Shown here: positions 40,596-50,040 of the stretch, piece after piece
How positions within the stretch are numbered: the stretch's first letter is position 1
Layout of the letters: every line of letters starts with the position of its first letter
DNA from: Serripes groenlandicus
Lineage: Eukaryota; Mollusca; Bivalvia; Cardiida; Cardiidae
Direction of reading: 5' to 3'
Length of the DNA: 64,000 nt
Assembly: GCA_031761405.1 (NCBI GenBank)
Contig: JASEVX010000001.1
Location: 20,118,977 to 20,182,976, forward strand
Position numbers and translations under genes: made by a program
Notes under the pieces: generated by a model
What the model was told of the DNA's origin: nothing
The model's database searches: none
The model's input: only the letters and a program-made list of their open reading frames with translations

Positions 40596-40684
40596 AAAGG
40601 TCACTCCAAGAAATCATCCAAGAAGAGTATAAAGTTTGCCGTTCAAATTTGAGCGGCAAGAATGTGGAGCACGACAACCTTAAG

Positions 40685-41587
40685 ATGTCAATGAAGCATA
40701 ATGCAAAGGTGTACAAGGTGACAGGTAGATGTTTTAAGAAGATAGGGATGATGAAGAATGACATGATAGCTGATTACTATCTTAAGGTAGAAGAATTGGT
40801 TATTTTTATGCATCAGTATATAACAGAGTGTAAGAGTAAGGATGTATTTAAAGCAGTTCAAAAGAAAGTTTTGATTTTAATTTCTGAAGAAATATCAGAA
40901 ATTAAAACAATGAACAGTAAAAGAAATATGAATATATTTCTAAGTAAAATTTGTAAAGGAGAAGGCATTGGAGAGCCTAACTCCCTTAAATTTGGGCAAG
41001 TATTACATAAAAATAGTCCTCTTACCCAAAAAGAAACTGAATGTGTTAATTTATGTAACGCCCTAAAACACCTAGACAAAATATCAGATCGGTCTGGTTT
41101 GCTGGATGTTGAAATGTGTATACAAGAAACACACAAAATTCTTTTAACAAATCTAAAACACACATGCATAACAACACCAGGTACTTTTAGTACATGTTTA
41201 AGATCTGCAAAACATAAAGGTGTTATTAACTTCTACCCCACTTTTGAGACAACCTATATTGCAGATATAGCAGTTTCTTATTTGGTTGATATTAATAACT
41301 ATTTCCCCAAGACAACAGAAAACGCAACTCGGTTTGTATTTACACTTTTATCTTTGCATCCATTTGGAGATGGAAATGGAAGACTTGCCAAATTAATTTA
41401 TCGATATGTTGTTGGGAAAAATAAAACTATTCAAAACCAACAAAAATATTTAGACACATTAATATATTTACAACAAACCATAGACTTTAAATTACCTATA
41501 ATGTCTTCAAAGGACTCTGCATTTAAATTGGTTAATGCCACTTATTGGGTTAAAAATATTCAACTGTTGTCTTGTTTATTTGTTTAA
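40685..41587 (+). CDS. Fic-domain protein carried by the Polinton
   Basis: 300 residues from ATG 40685. The reading frame is open back to 40574 and the upstream residues (EIIQEEYKVCRSNLSGKNV) look protein-like, but no ATG lies there. The Fic signature HPFGDGNGR is complete at 41357-41383, with the catalytic His. Before it come TPGTFSTCLRS (flap-like) and a helix. Fic proteins transfer AMP or other groups from nucleotides to Ser/Thr/Tyr of target proteins. Residues about 1-60 (VYKVTGRCFKKIGMM..MIADYYLKVEELV) resemble MSV199-type N-terminal modules of viral proteins; this is weak. The frame is intact, unlike its neighbours, and sits between a penton remnant and a polymerase fragment. No inhibitory motif is clear. 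Confidence 0.82.
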   Translation: MSMKHNAKVYKVTGRCFKKIGMMKNDMIADYYLKVEELVIFMHQYITECKSKDVFKAVQKKVLILISEEISEIKTMNSKRNMNIFLSKICKGEGIGEPNSLKFGQVLHKNSPLTQKETECVNLCNALKHLDKISDRSGLLDVEMCIQETHKILLTNLKHTCITTPGTFSTCLRSAKHKGVINFYPTFETTYIADIAVSYLVDINNYFPKTTENATRFVFTLLSLHPFGDGNGRLAKLIYRYVVGKNKTIQNQQKYLDTLIYLQQTIDFKLPIMSSKDSAFKLVNATYWVKNIQLLSCLFV

Positions 41588-41589
41588 AA

Positions 41590-41751
41590 TGTCTGTTTAG
41601 TAGAAAGGAGCAGATGAGGAAAATGAACGTGATACGCAGTCATGAGCATGTAATGTACACGGAGGAGATCAATAAGGTCGCCTTGTCAGCGAACGACGAC
41701 AAGAGGGTCATTCAGGAGGATGGTGTACACACGCTGGCTCATGGGCATTGA
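41590..41751 (+). pseudogene. Inverted fragment of the polymerase C-terminus
   Basis: Plus strand encodes CLFSRKEQMRKMNVIRSHEH and on to DGVHTLAHGH with a stop at 41749. This is the usual extreme C-terminus of Polinton polymerase, and it is exactly the part missing from the gene at 26955, which lies on the other strand. It begins three bases after the Fic stop. Confidence 0.75.
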
Positions 41752-41817
41752 CCCCACAAGAGAACCCCGCGAGAGAGCCCCGCGAAAGAAAAGAAAACGC
41801 GTTATCATACAAAAAAA

Positions 41818-41993
41818 AAGAAAACACGATTAAAGAAACGCGATTTAAGAAAACACGATTTTAAGAAAACACGATTTTAAGAAAACACGATTTTTAAGAA
41901 AACACGATTTTAAGAAAACACGATTTTAAGAAAACGCGAATTTTAGAAAACACGATTTTAAGAAAACGCGATTTTAAGAAAACGCGATTTTAC
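41818..41993. repeat. 17-bp minisatellite, likely Polinton terminal repeat
   Basis: About ten units of AAGAAAACACGATTTTA with ACGCG variants. Short tandem repeats are usual within Polinton terminal inverted repeats, and this follows the polymerase tail directly. No partner is found at the left end. Confidence 0.7.
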
Positions 41994-41994
41994 C

Positions 41995-43030
41995 ATATTA
42001 TGTTTAACTTTTTTAACCATCTTCCTGGTCAAATGTGCAAGAAATCTCATGTTATTACTACTGTTTACATTGATTAAAAGTCAAATTGAAATATTGAAGC
42101 GGTGGGCATTGAGCTGTCACCATGCGTTTTTCTTCAATTTAGTGTTGGTTATAAGGGCAGTTGCGAAATAACTGACACAAGGTTACGAAATATACCGGCT
42201 ACAAAACCACTACGTTACGACACTTTTATATTCCATTTAGCACGCCCGAAAGTGAACTCAATATTAAGTTGGAAAATTCAAAGATTCAGTTCGATTTTCA
42301 ATTTAGTACGCACTTAATCTCAAAAGTCGTACTTGAGTCAGATAATTTAGATTGAGTCAAGAAATCGAACTTGAGACGGGTTGGTGAATCATGAGAGTAC
42401 TTAACGTACCTTGCATAGCAGATAATCGCACAATAATATTAATTATCTTCCCAAACATGAAGAATGTTAATATTTACATCTTTTAACTGAATGAAGATAA
42501 ATCTCAGATTTTAGTATCATTCCGGTACCTAAATAGCAATGACGGGATTATTGTTAATCGTGTCACTGCATCACTGATGGGTTTCTTTGGCGGTTTCTAT
42601 TTGAAGGTTATTTGGTTTGCAGTATTACGTAATGTTCAACATACCTTCGAAAGCAAGCTATGTAAAATTGGTTGTAGTTGTTGTTGTTGTTGTTGATGTT
42701 GTTGTGTCTGGATAGCATTGTGGCTAAACCAGTATTTTGCCGTTCTCCTGATCACAAGGTACAAGACATATAAAATAAATGCGGTTATAACTCGTATGTA
42801 ACTAATCTCTAATTTGAAGATTGACATTTCCTAGTTGGATCGACATACTGACATATGAGAATATTCAACACAAAACAAGCTCTGTTTTACCCACAATTCC
42901 TCCAGTAGCTGCGAGACAGTTAGTACCATTATTTCATGTCACGTATAAACAGTAGGACGCTCTCTCTTTGAACGACAACAGCGATAGTGCTTTTGTAATA
43001 ATAAGTCTACATGGTATGATGTGTTTACAG
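41995..43030. other. Non-coding flank
   Basis: No gene is recognised. A short inverted repeat (ATCTCAAAAGTCGTACTTGAG, less one end, with TCAAG..CGAACTTGAGA) lies near 42315-42380, and a (GTT)n run at 42674-42705. Confidence 0.4.
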
Positions 43031-43032
43031 TC

Positions 43033-43720
43033 TTCCTAACCCTTATCCACACATATTAAATCTACAGCAAACGACATTGAAGTATAACTTTTGATATTGA
43101 TGAAAACCTTGTGGTAAATGATTAACTTGCTGATTATCATTCATCTGTTACGGTTAGTCAAAATGTGTCTAAAAGGGGAAAAGGATAAAAGAATAACTGT
43201 AAGCAAATGTTTTTGTTATCTAGATTATAGAAGAAAAATTGATTAATATTTAAAAGCATTGTTTGAAAAGGAGTAATAGCTCATTGTCAGCAATTGCTCC
43301 GTTTCCAAAAACATTTTCAATATTCGTATGTAACTAAGTAGCTATAACAAAAACGGTTCAACACTGTCCCGCTTACAGTCGCTTTTTGACGTATGTGCAG
43401 CAGAAGACATTATAATACATCGTGACAAGTGGAGAAATTGCGAATCGTGACCCATTTAGTCTTTTCCTACAAATGTTTCAACTAGTTTAAGTAATTGCTG
43501 TTCATATTAAGGCACATTTGCTCGTTATCATTCATCTGTTGCAGGTTATTTAAAATGTGTCTGAAAGAGGGAAAGGGTAAAAGAATGTCTGTAGTAAAAC
43601 GATTTTATATCTTAAGTATGAATATAATTAATTTGAAACGGGTTTGAAAGTATAGTATGAAAATGAGGAATTGCTCAGTGTCAGCAATTGCTCCATTTTC
43701 TACAATATTTTCAATATAAT
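43033..43720. repeat. Two tandem degenerate MITE family P copies (period about 389 bp)
   Basis: TTATCATTCATCTGTT occurs near 43133 and 43522, and GTCAGCAATTGCTCC near 43290 and 43680. The flanks match between the two halves, so a unit of about 389 bp with a worn MITE was duplicated in tandem. Confidence 0.6.
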
Positions 43721-45053
43721 TTTATTTACAGTGATGTGGGTATTTTCTCTATATGTAATCTATGTCGACTTTTGTATATTTGTTTGGGTCACAGCATGGT
43801 CGACGTTTACTTACAAGACTGACATTGAGGTCAATCATAGTTCAAAGTGTGTTTCACTCGTTGGAACTCTTTTGACTTATTTATGCAAACGGATGGATTT
43901 TTGTTATTCGGTCGAACCAATGAAATCACTTTAAAGCAGATGGCAACCAATAAAACACTCGACTTACGCGGATTTACACAATTGTTGGACTTTGTTGCAG
44001 CCGTAAGTCGACTTTCCGAAAAACATGCTAGGAATGGGATAGGGGTGAAAAGCCACTATCCCAAAAATGGTTAGCCCAATGCCAATTAGCTTTACATGTA
44101 AATAATAACTGTAAATACTATTGAAGAACACGAACAGACCATTTATTCGACAAGTACATAGTACATATTCAATACTTTCTCAATAAATGTACATTTTATA
44201 CACTTAAACTACATCCTAGTTGTGACAACGGCAACAACAAAAGAAAATATAATTTAATTAAAAAGTGAAATTTGACTTATTTAATATCCGTGTATTTAAT
44301 AAATGGTGCAGGTGTTAAAGAAATATTGAGTAAGTAGACGTGTATAACTACATGTATGTACATTGTATATCCTTATATTCTTAAGTGGCGACAAAAGTCG
44401 GTGTGATTTTGGCATGTGTAGGTTATATCTGCCTGTACTTTGAGGATTATTATATTAGTTGGTGAACAGTACAGATTCATAATTGAATGGACAGACACAC
44501 CGGTTGACTGGGTCTTGTTTGATCATAACACCTATCGCTGGTTTTCCGTGGAGCCCAACTCATTTAAGATTGGTAAACGTGTCATTATATTGAAATGAGG
44601 AAACATGTACAGATACTCTAATTTACATTTAAGTTAATTATACACACCTAATCTTTTTTTACACATGACTATCTATTGTGAGATATGTAATAATCGTCTG
44701 AAAAGAACAAAGTTAAAAACAAACATGACTATTTAATGTCACTAGTACAAGTGTCATGCCATAGTACACAGTCAGTTCAACGTTAACCTGCACTGATGTT
44801 TCCGGAACTTTCACCATGGACGAGTAATTGATACTTTACGATAATAAACACACAGTTATGGGACTAGCGTCATTCTTCTTTCTCCAATACAGCTAAATTC
44901 AAGGGAAGAATGCTGCGTTAAAGGTGAGGAAACTCCCGGTTATATGATCTGGTCGCCAAATTTCAACTGTTGAAACCGTTGTTTAGCTCAATCAATCAAA
45001 ATATACCTTTGTATCTCCCAAACAAGACTTTATCCTGGATCATCTTAACACAT
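43721..45053. other. Non-coding stretch
   Basis: Short frames only. I see no motif, splice-bounded exon or known repeat. Confidence 0.4.
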
Positions 45054-45240
45054 TTAACCCTTTGACACATACAACAAACCAGCAAACACTATCCAAGGAA
45101 AAGATAAATCTATAAATGAAAATATAATTATTGAATAAATTTGAAAATATTGTTGCGAAAGGAATAGTTTCTTCTTTTGCCACAATGTTTTCAAAAAAAT
45201 ATTTTCTGCTGCAGATGCGTCTGCATGTGGGAAAGGGTTA
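45054..45240. mobile_element. Palindromic MITE family P
   Basis: TTAACCCTTTGACACATACA left end, TCTTCTTTTGCCACAATG centre and TCTGCTGCAGATGCGTC to GTGGGAAAGGGTTA right end. It lies just downstream of the glycosyltransferase stop. Confidence 0.8.
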
Positions 45241-45278
45241 CAACATGTGTGTTACAAAATACATGCATGTTAATCGTT

Positions 45279-45925
45279 CTACCCAGTATACATTATAACA
45301 TTAGGAACCAGTTCTGAAATGTTCTTTTTCACTCCTGTCTGTAATTTCTTTGGGTACCAATATGTGTGAAACCAAGTGTGGTACGTATAAGCCTTTTCAC
45401 TGATTTCTCTCTCCGATTTCCCCCTTTTTATCCAATTAAGACATATGTCTTTCGCCCAATCATATTGAAGTTTGTCAAATTGTTCCACACAGTGTGTATG
45501 GAGATATTTATGTGGTCCTTTTTCTGGCGTCATCATATCCTCGAAAAGCTGATAATCTTCAATGATTGGTAAATCGGAAGATCTATTAGTTGATTGTAAA
45601 TCTTGGTAGTGTTTCGTAATGAATACAGGTCCTGTACATGAAACTGCGTCTTTACAATTCGGTGATTGTACACTTAAATTGTGTAAAACGTATGATATAA
45701 ACCAGTTCGATTTTTGACATAGCATGGCTGAGTTTGTTATTAATAACTTTTTAGTTGGTTTGTCATGTGTAAACACGTGTTCTGGTGGATCCGTAATTAG
45801 GGAGCAATCATGTGTCTCTACGTACGGGCCTAGTGGCTTTACACTCACGGTGTCGAGGTCGAAATACACTCCACCGTATTCGTGAAGTACAGCTAGACGA
45901 AGTATGTCCGACTTCAGGACGTTAG
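45279..45925 (-). CDS. Glycosyltransferase, DXD family, last exon
   Basis: This exon encodes NVLKSDILRLAVLHEYGGVYFDLD..., the catalytic heart of the Gly_transf_sug (OCH1/alpha-1,4-GT-like) family; DLD is the DXD motif that binds the metal and nucleotide sugar. Conserved features follow: ITNSAMLCQ, GPVFITKHY and a C-terminal HTWFHTYW. The exon begins after acceptor TTAAATCTAG at 45926 (the frame extends upstream into the intron) and ends with the stop at 45279. It joins exon 46575-46763 in phase 1 without a gap in homology. The enzyme would act in the Golgi as a type II membrane protein; sugar and acceptor cannot be told. Confidence 0.88.
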
Positions 45926-46236
45926 CTAGATTTAATAACAATATTACAAACAATATGATTATTTAAAGTAAGGAAGTTGATGACTGTAATGAAACGTTGA
46001 CCGGACTATTAACAGTAGATTGAGATGTTTTTGGATGGTCGTGAAAATTGGAATTTGTAATAAATTTTAACATGAACAAGGTAGGATATTTTGTGATCAA
46101 CCTGTTTTGACCTCTCAATACCAAACCTGGGAAACATAGATTTTTTATAGTTATATTAGGTAAGTTTTCTGAATTTAAAGGGTTTCAAAACCGAAGAATA
46201 TATAATGGATCATAAAGTAGATGGTTAAAAGCCAAG

Positions 46237-46538
46237 CATCGCTATCTCAGTCGTTAGCGACACGGGCTGTCAATCCAGGGGTTGTGAGTTCGAACCTCAG
46301 CTCGGCCAACATTCTTGACGACGTTTGAAAAAGGTGAATGTGACAAGCGACATTCGTCGTCCACAAATGGGCTAACAGTATATGTAGAAAATCAGTCAGA
46401 TGCTTAGCTAGACTTTTGTGTGGAGCACTGGTGTGAGAAAGCCAATCCTTACATGGATATGCGAATTGGCCGCCGTGTTATCACTGAAAAGCCGTTGAAA
46501 ACGTCGTTAACACCAAATCAATCAATGTACACGGTTAA
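46237..46538 (+). mobile_element. SINE family B in the glycosyltransferase intron
   Basis: Full structure: head CTCAGTCGTTAGCGACACGG with B box GAGTTCGAACCTC, CGGCCAACATTCTT, body with GTGTGGAGCACTGGTGTGAG and GGCCGCCGTG, tail GTTGAAAACGTCGTTAACACC and AATCAATCAATG. It lies antisense in the intron between exons 46575-46763 and 45279-45925. Confidence 0.85.
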
Positions 46539-46574
46539 GTCTACGTTACTTTGCATACATGTCAAAGTACTTAC

Positions 46575-46763
46575 GTGCATGCAAGAATCTTTCAAGAAGC
46601 CATGGATACTTTTTGGAGATAAATGTTTTTGTATTGTCATCCGTCCAGAAGAAATATCTCCATTCAGGTGGCTTGTTATGGGCCACAAGACCTTTAATGT
46701 TGTTGTGGAATACTTCTGGGATAATTTCAGTCTTCCATGTCTGGTGAATAATCTTTGGTATCC
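46575..46763 (-). CDS. Glycosyltransferase, DXD family, middle exon
   Basis: 189 bases between acceptor TTCTACAG (46764 on) and donor GTAAGT (46574 down). It encodes IPKIIHQTWKTEIIPEVFHN...EWRYFFWTDDN...YPWLLERFLHA. IPKIIHQTWKT is the hallmark start of the Gly_transf_sug domain. Incoming phase 1 and outgoing phase 1 both match the neighbouring exons. The longest open frame over this DNA is a different one and is spurious. Confidence 0.88.
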
Positions 46764-47579
46764 CTGTAGAATTGTATAAATATATAAGCCATCAACTGAA
46801 ACTTTAAGGACGTGACCTATCAACCTGCACATAGCAATGTTCAATTAGGCTCTATATAATTCGTCTATGAGTCACAAGAGTTAACGAAACTTCTGAAAAG
46901 CAATGCTCACTTAATTGGCGTCATGCGAAAAACCAACCATAAGCATGTTCAACAAGTGTAGATCCAGATGCGACGATGCATCCGTGTAGTCTGATATGGT
47001 TTTGCACTTTTCGCCGATTAATAAAACAACTTTTGAAAGCAGAAACCATTTGGATCTGCGTGTTTGTACAATGAAGTATTATAAATACGTTAAGGTTTTC
47101 GTCCGCAGAGTAACGCTCATTTGGATATGACAACATGTATACGCAGGGAGATTTTTACTGCACTTCTCATAAGTATACTACGGATAGCACAAACGGCGCT
47201 AACTCCAATGATTCGACCTCACTTAGGTAAGTATCACAGGTGCCAGGTTAACGTACCTACAAACAAAAAAGTCATTCATATATCACCAATGGTTTTAAAG
47301 ATATAATTTCGGAACCTAATTTGGTTCCATGAAAAATGCATTAATCACTGGTGCAGGCCAGTTGGTGAAGACAAGCGTCTGTACCCTTTACACTAAAACG
47401 TCCCAGAAAAACTGTTAAAACGGCCTCATGCTCAGACAAACCGATCTAGTGGATTCAAGATTCAAACAATCGTTAGCAGACGTCTCGCAAGAAAGAATTA
47501 ATTTCTACACCTTGACATTCATTATCGCCTGCAAAATAAAGCAGGTAGAGTTCTTAGACATCATTTATACGTTGTTCAT

Positions 47580-47632
47580 CCGTCTGTATGTCTGCCTGTC
47601 TGTCTGCCTGTCTGTCTGTCTGTCTGTCATTC
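47580..47632. repeat. (CTGT/CTGC)n microsatellite
   Basis: CCTGTCTGTCTGCCTGTCTG-type tandem run. Confidence 0.9.
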
Positions 47633-47795
47633 ACACTTTGACTTCATTTGTTATAGTTATATGTATTTGGTACATTCTTTGATCACTCGTGCCGTCATTG
47701 TTTTTTTCAAGTTTAGCTAATTCAGTCATTTTCTTATAAAACTGACGTGTGATGAATCAATATCCTGCTGTTCACGACTTTAAGCAACGTTTTAA

Positions 47796-48039
47796 ATATG
47801 AGCCGTTCCACGAGAAAACCAACATTATGGATCGACCTAGATCCGCACAGGCTAATCCGGACCGACACATCCCGTGTCAGGGGGATCTTTGTATATAATA
47901 AAGATTCCTGAAACAGAAAATCCACGGAAGGCGAAACGTGTCTATCCGGGTTAGCATGCGCTGCATGCTAAGGATGATCCGAGTCAGTACTTTACGCAGA
48001 GAGTCGACAATGTTGGTTTTCTCCTTCAACGGCTCATAT
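47796..48039. mobile_element. MITE family Q (ATATGAGCCG ends), copy 2
   Basis: Ends ATATGAGCCGTTCCACGAGA and its inverse closing AACGGCTCATAT, with AAAACCAACATT and AATGTTGGTTTT inside both termini (inverted ends of about 30 bp). 244 bp; same family as 7074-7345. It lies in the first known intron of the glycosyltransferase gene. Confidence 0.85.
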
Positions 48040-48151
48040 ATATATTTGTGTGTAGTGAGTGTGTCATCAAATATGAGAAACAAGCTGTACAATGTTAGCA
48101 CGTTAAGGTTTAAAGTGTTTGCTGTGTTTAAGGGGTTTCTTCTAAATTATC

Positions 48152-48355
48152 TTAACCATTTCCCACCTTCAGTCGCATCTTGATTCACACACAGACAACA
48201 TTTGAAAACATTATTACAAAAGAAGACATTGCTTAAATTGAGAAATTTCATCTTAAGCCACAATGTTTTGTCATTCCTATTCAATAATCACTTTCATTAC
48301 CAGAGACTTTGTTCTCAAAGGCGTCTGCTGCAGATTTGTTGTCTGTTGGAACGGG
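48152..48355. mobile_element. Palindromic MITE family P
   Basis: TTAACCATTTCCCACCTTCA left end, AAAAGAAGACATTGC and inverse around TTTCATCTTAAGCCACAATG, then GTCTGCTGCAG and TGTTGGAACGG. It is intronic in the glycosyltransferase gene. Confidence 0.75.
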
Positions 48356-48438
48356 AATCTTGACAAGAAATACAGAATCCTAAGGAATATGAAAATTCGC
48401 CTACGTCACAGGGAGAACTTTTACAAGGAGAGTCCTAC

Positions 48439-48575
48439 CTTTATGTGTTTGATCCATGTGAAACCAATTCACATGTCTATTGTCTTTAACCACCCCAATT
48501 CGACTTCGGAAATCCCTTGTTATATACATGCATATTGCCAATGCACCAAGCAGTACAATCCAGAAAAAAACTGGG
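48439..48575 (-). CDS. Glycosyltransferase, signal-anchor exon
   Basis: 137 bases between acceptor CTACATTTTCAG (48576 on) and donor GTAGGACT (48438 down). It encodes PVFFWIVLLGALAICMYITRD followed by a polar stem (NRHVNWFHMDQTHK). The single hydrophobic helix followed by a stem and then the catalytic domain is the usual layout of a Golgi type II glycosyltransferase. The exon ends AAA G, and joined to GG ATA of the next exon it gives KG-IPKII, so the phase fits exactly. The exon begins with one base of a split codon, so a further 5' exon with the start codon should lie to the right; I could not find it. Confidence 0.75.
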
Positions 48576-48975
48576 CTGAAAATGTAGAAATAGGTAGGTT
48601 TTTTTTAATTATTATAACCGGATATATAACCAAAGCTGCTGAATTTGCAGCTATATATAATGTAGTTAAACATAACAATGCTATTCCTATGGCAATAGCC
48701 CATGATACTTGATCGATCTCCACTATCGCCAATATTACCTTGGCATCTGTGGACGGATTTCAAAGTTGGTCTGATGACGCTTTTGTGGTAAATAAATTCG
48801 AAATAAGATAGAACCATTAAACTATAAAACAACAGAGGAGAAATTATAGAATGATGGATGAGAGTGTGGTGAAGTCGGAAACTACTGCATACAAGTCAGT
48901 TAATCTACTAGGAGATGTTAACGCAAAACTTTTTGACATGAAACCCGCAATTAATAATAACGGGCACCAATCACT

Positions 48976-49097
48976 AAACCCTTTCACAGCTGCAGACGCA
49001 TATTGTCGCAATAGCAGTAGACGACTTTTGAAAATATTGTTGCCAAAGGTGAAATTGCTCAAGATGAGCGTTTTCCCTTTGGCCACAATGTTTACAA
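48976..49097. mobile_element. Palindromic MITE family P, left half
   Basis: AAACCCTTTCACAGCTGCAG, GCCAAAGGTGAAATTGCTCA and inverse AGCGTTTTCCCTTTGGCCAC, CACAATG. Confidence 0.7.
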
Positions 49098-49629
49098 CAT
49101 TATTTAACAAGTAAGCTATCTTTCATCGAGATTATTCAGGATAAGTCGCCCTTTGTAAAGCTCCCTCCTTGTTTTCAAACAAATGCTTTCTAATATTATC
49201 AATATTCCGAAAAGGAATCCATTTTTTTTATGAGCATGTATACTAAACCTTGGAAACGAGCTGGCATGATTGGTAGATCACTTCGTCGCATGGAATAAAT
49301 GAACTGATAATACAGTAGATGTATATTAAATCAACGTACTGAAAGTACTGCTGTGAGGTGATTTTAGAGTGATGTCAGCCAGGTGCAGATGCGATAATGA
49401 AATGTATGCAAGGTATGAACATATCATGGCTATGATATATGGATAAGAACAAACGAGAACGAATATGAAGGAAAGAATTTAACTCTTTAAAACTTCTTTA
49501 TTTTCGGAATAGATAAAATTGTATAAAAAGAATAGATAAAACACATACAGTAGAAAAAACACAAACGCTTACTGTTTAGTTAATGCTTTTATACTATATA
49601 ATTTCTGAAATTGACCATTCATACAGTAA
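49098..49629. other. Non-coding stretch
   Basis: No coding or repeat feature is recognised on either strand. Confidence 0.4.
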
Positions 49630-50040
49630 TAAACAAGAGAGCCATGATGGCCCTAGTTCGCTCACCTTAATAATACAATGTACTGCAATGCAAAACACAT
49701 CAATACAATTATTCTGAATGCAACCTCCACAGTGTTAACTAACAAGATTTTCCTTCATTTGGCCTAGTGATCTATATTTTTTTACCTGATATGACCCATA
49801 TTCCAACATATACTAGATATCATCAAGACAACATTCTGACAAAGTTTCAACTTGCTCAAAGTAAATATGCGGCCTCTGGAGTTTGAACAGTATTTTCCTT
49901 TATTGACCTTGTTTCTGACCTAATATGACCCATATTTGAATTTGAACTGACAACATTTCAAGCTGCTGAAGCAAAAAATGCGGCATCCAAAGTGTTAACA
50001 AGATTTTCCTTCAATTCGGCCTGGGCCAGTAGTTTCTGAC
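49630..50040 (-). repeat. Hairpin-headed repeat family H, inverted 3' part
   Basis: Inverse of the family: GAGAGCCATGATGGCCCTAG with GCTCACCTT at the end, then AACAAGATTTTCCTTCATTTGG twice (about 49737 and 50000). Confidence 0.65.

Larger units (their letters stand above)
26955..41994. mobile_element. Maverick/Polinton, about 15 kb, damaged
   Basis: The block holds the Polinton core set: protein-primed-type DNA polymerase B, retroviral-like integrase with chromodomain, packaging ATPase, adenain-like protease, double jelly-roll capsid and penton-like protein. Minus-strand genes fill 26955-38014 and plus-strand genes 38054-41587, diverging from a 39-bp gap. The left terminus is lost: polymerase stops abruptly near 27070. 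The right terminus is a minisatellite (41818-41993), a usual content of Polinton inverted ends. None of the surrounding SINE and MITE families has entered the element, which suggests insertion later than most of them. Stops and frameshifts in several genes show that it is no longer autonomous. Confidence 0.9.

Noticed and set aside
40685..41587. Fic gene as bacterial contamination
   Set aside because: Base composition and surroundings match the Polinton; it is flanked within a few bases by Polinton fragments on both sides.
41818..41993. CRISPR-like regular repeats
   Set aside because: Units are contiguous 17-bp tandem repeats with no unique spacers. The 151-bp array at 1140 is likewise a plain satellite.
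46237..46310. tRNA gene suggested by perfect B boxes (also 4620, 5310, 11355, 24820, 61100)
   Set aside because: All are followed by SINE bodies and tails, and the cloverleaf pairing is poor.
46518..46844. 108-aa minus-strand frame as the coding frame
   Set aside because: The real exon at 46575-46763 is in another frame with proper splice sites and the IPKIIHQTW motif.
47121..47225. Possible plus-strand first exon (MTTCIRREIFTALLISIL followed by GTAAGT)
   Set aside because: Plausible donor and hydrophobic start, but no downstream exon on the plus strand; it lies inside the minus-strand glycosyltransferase intron.
48844..49110. 88-aa minus-strand frame as the missing first glycosyltransferase exon
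   Set aside because: It overlaps a family P MITE and has no signal-anchor continuity or suitable donor.
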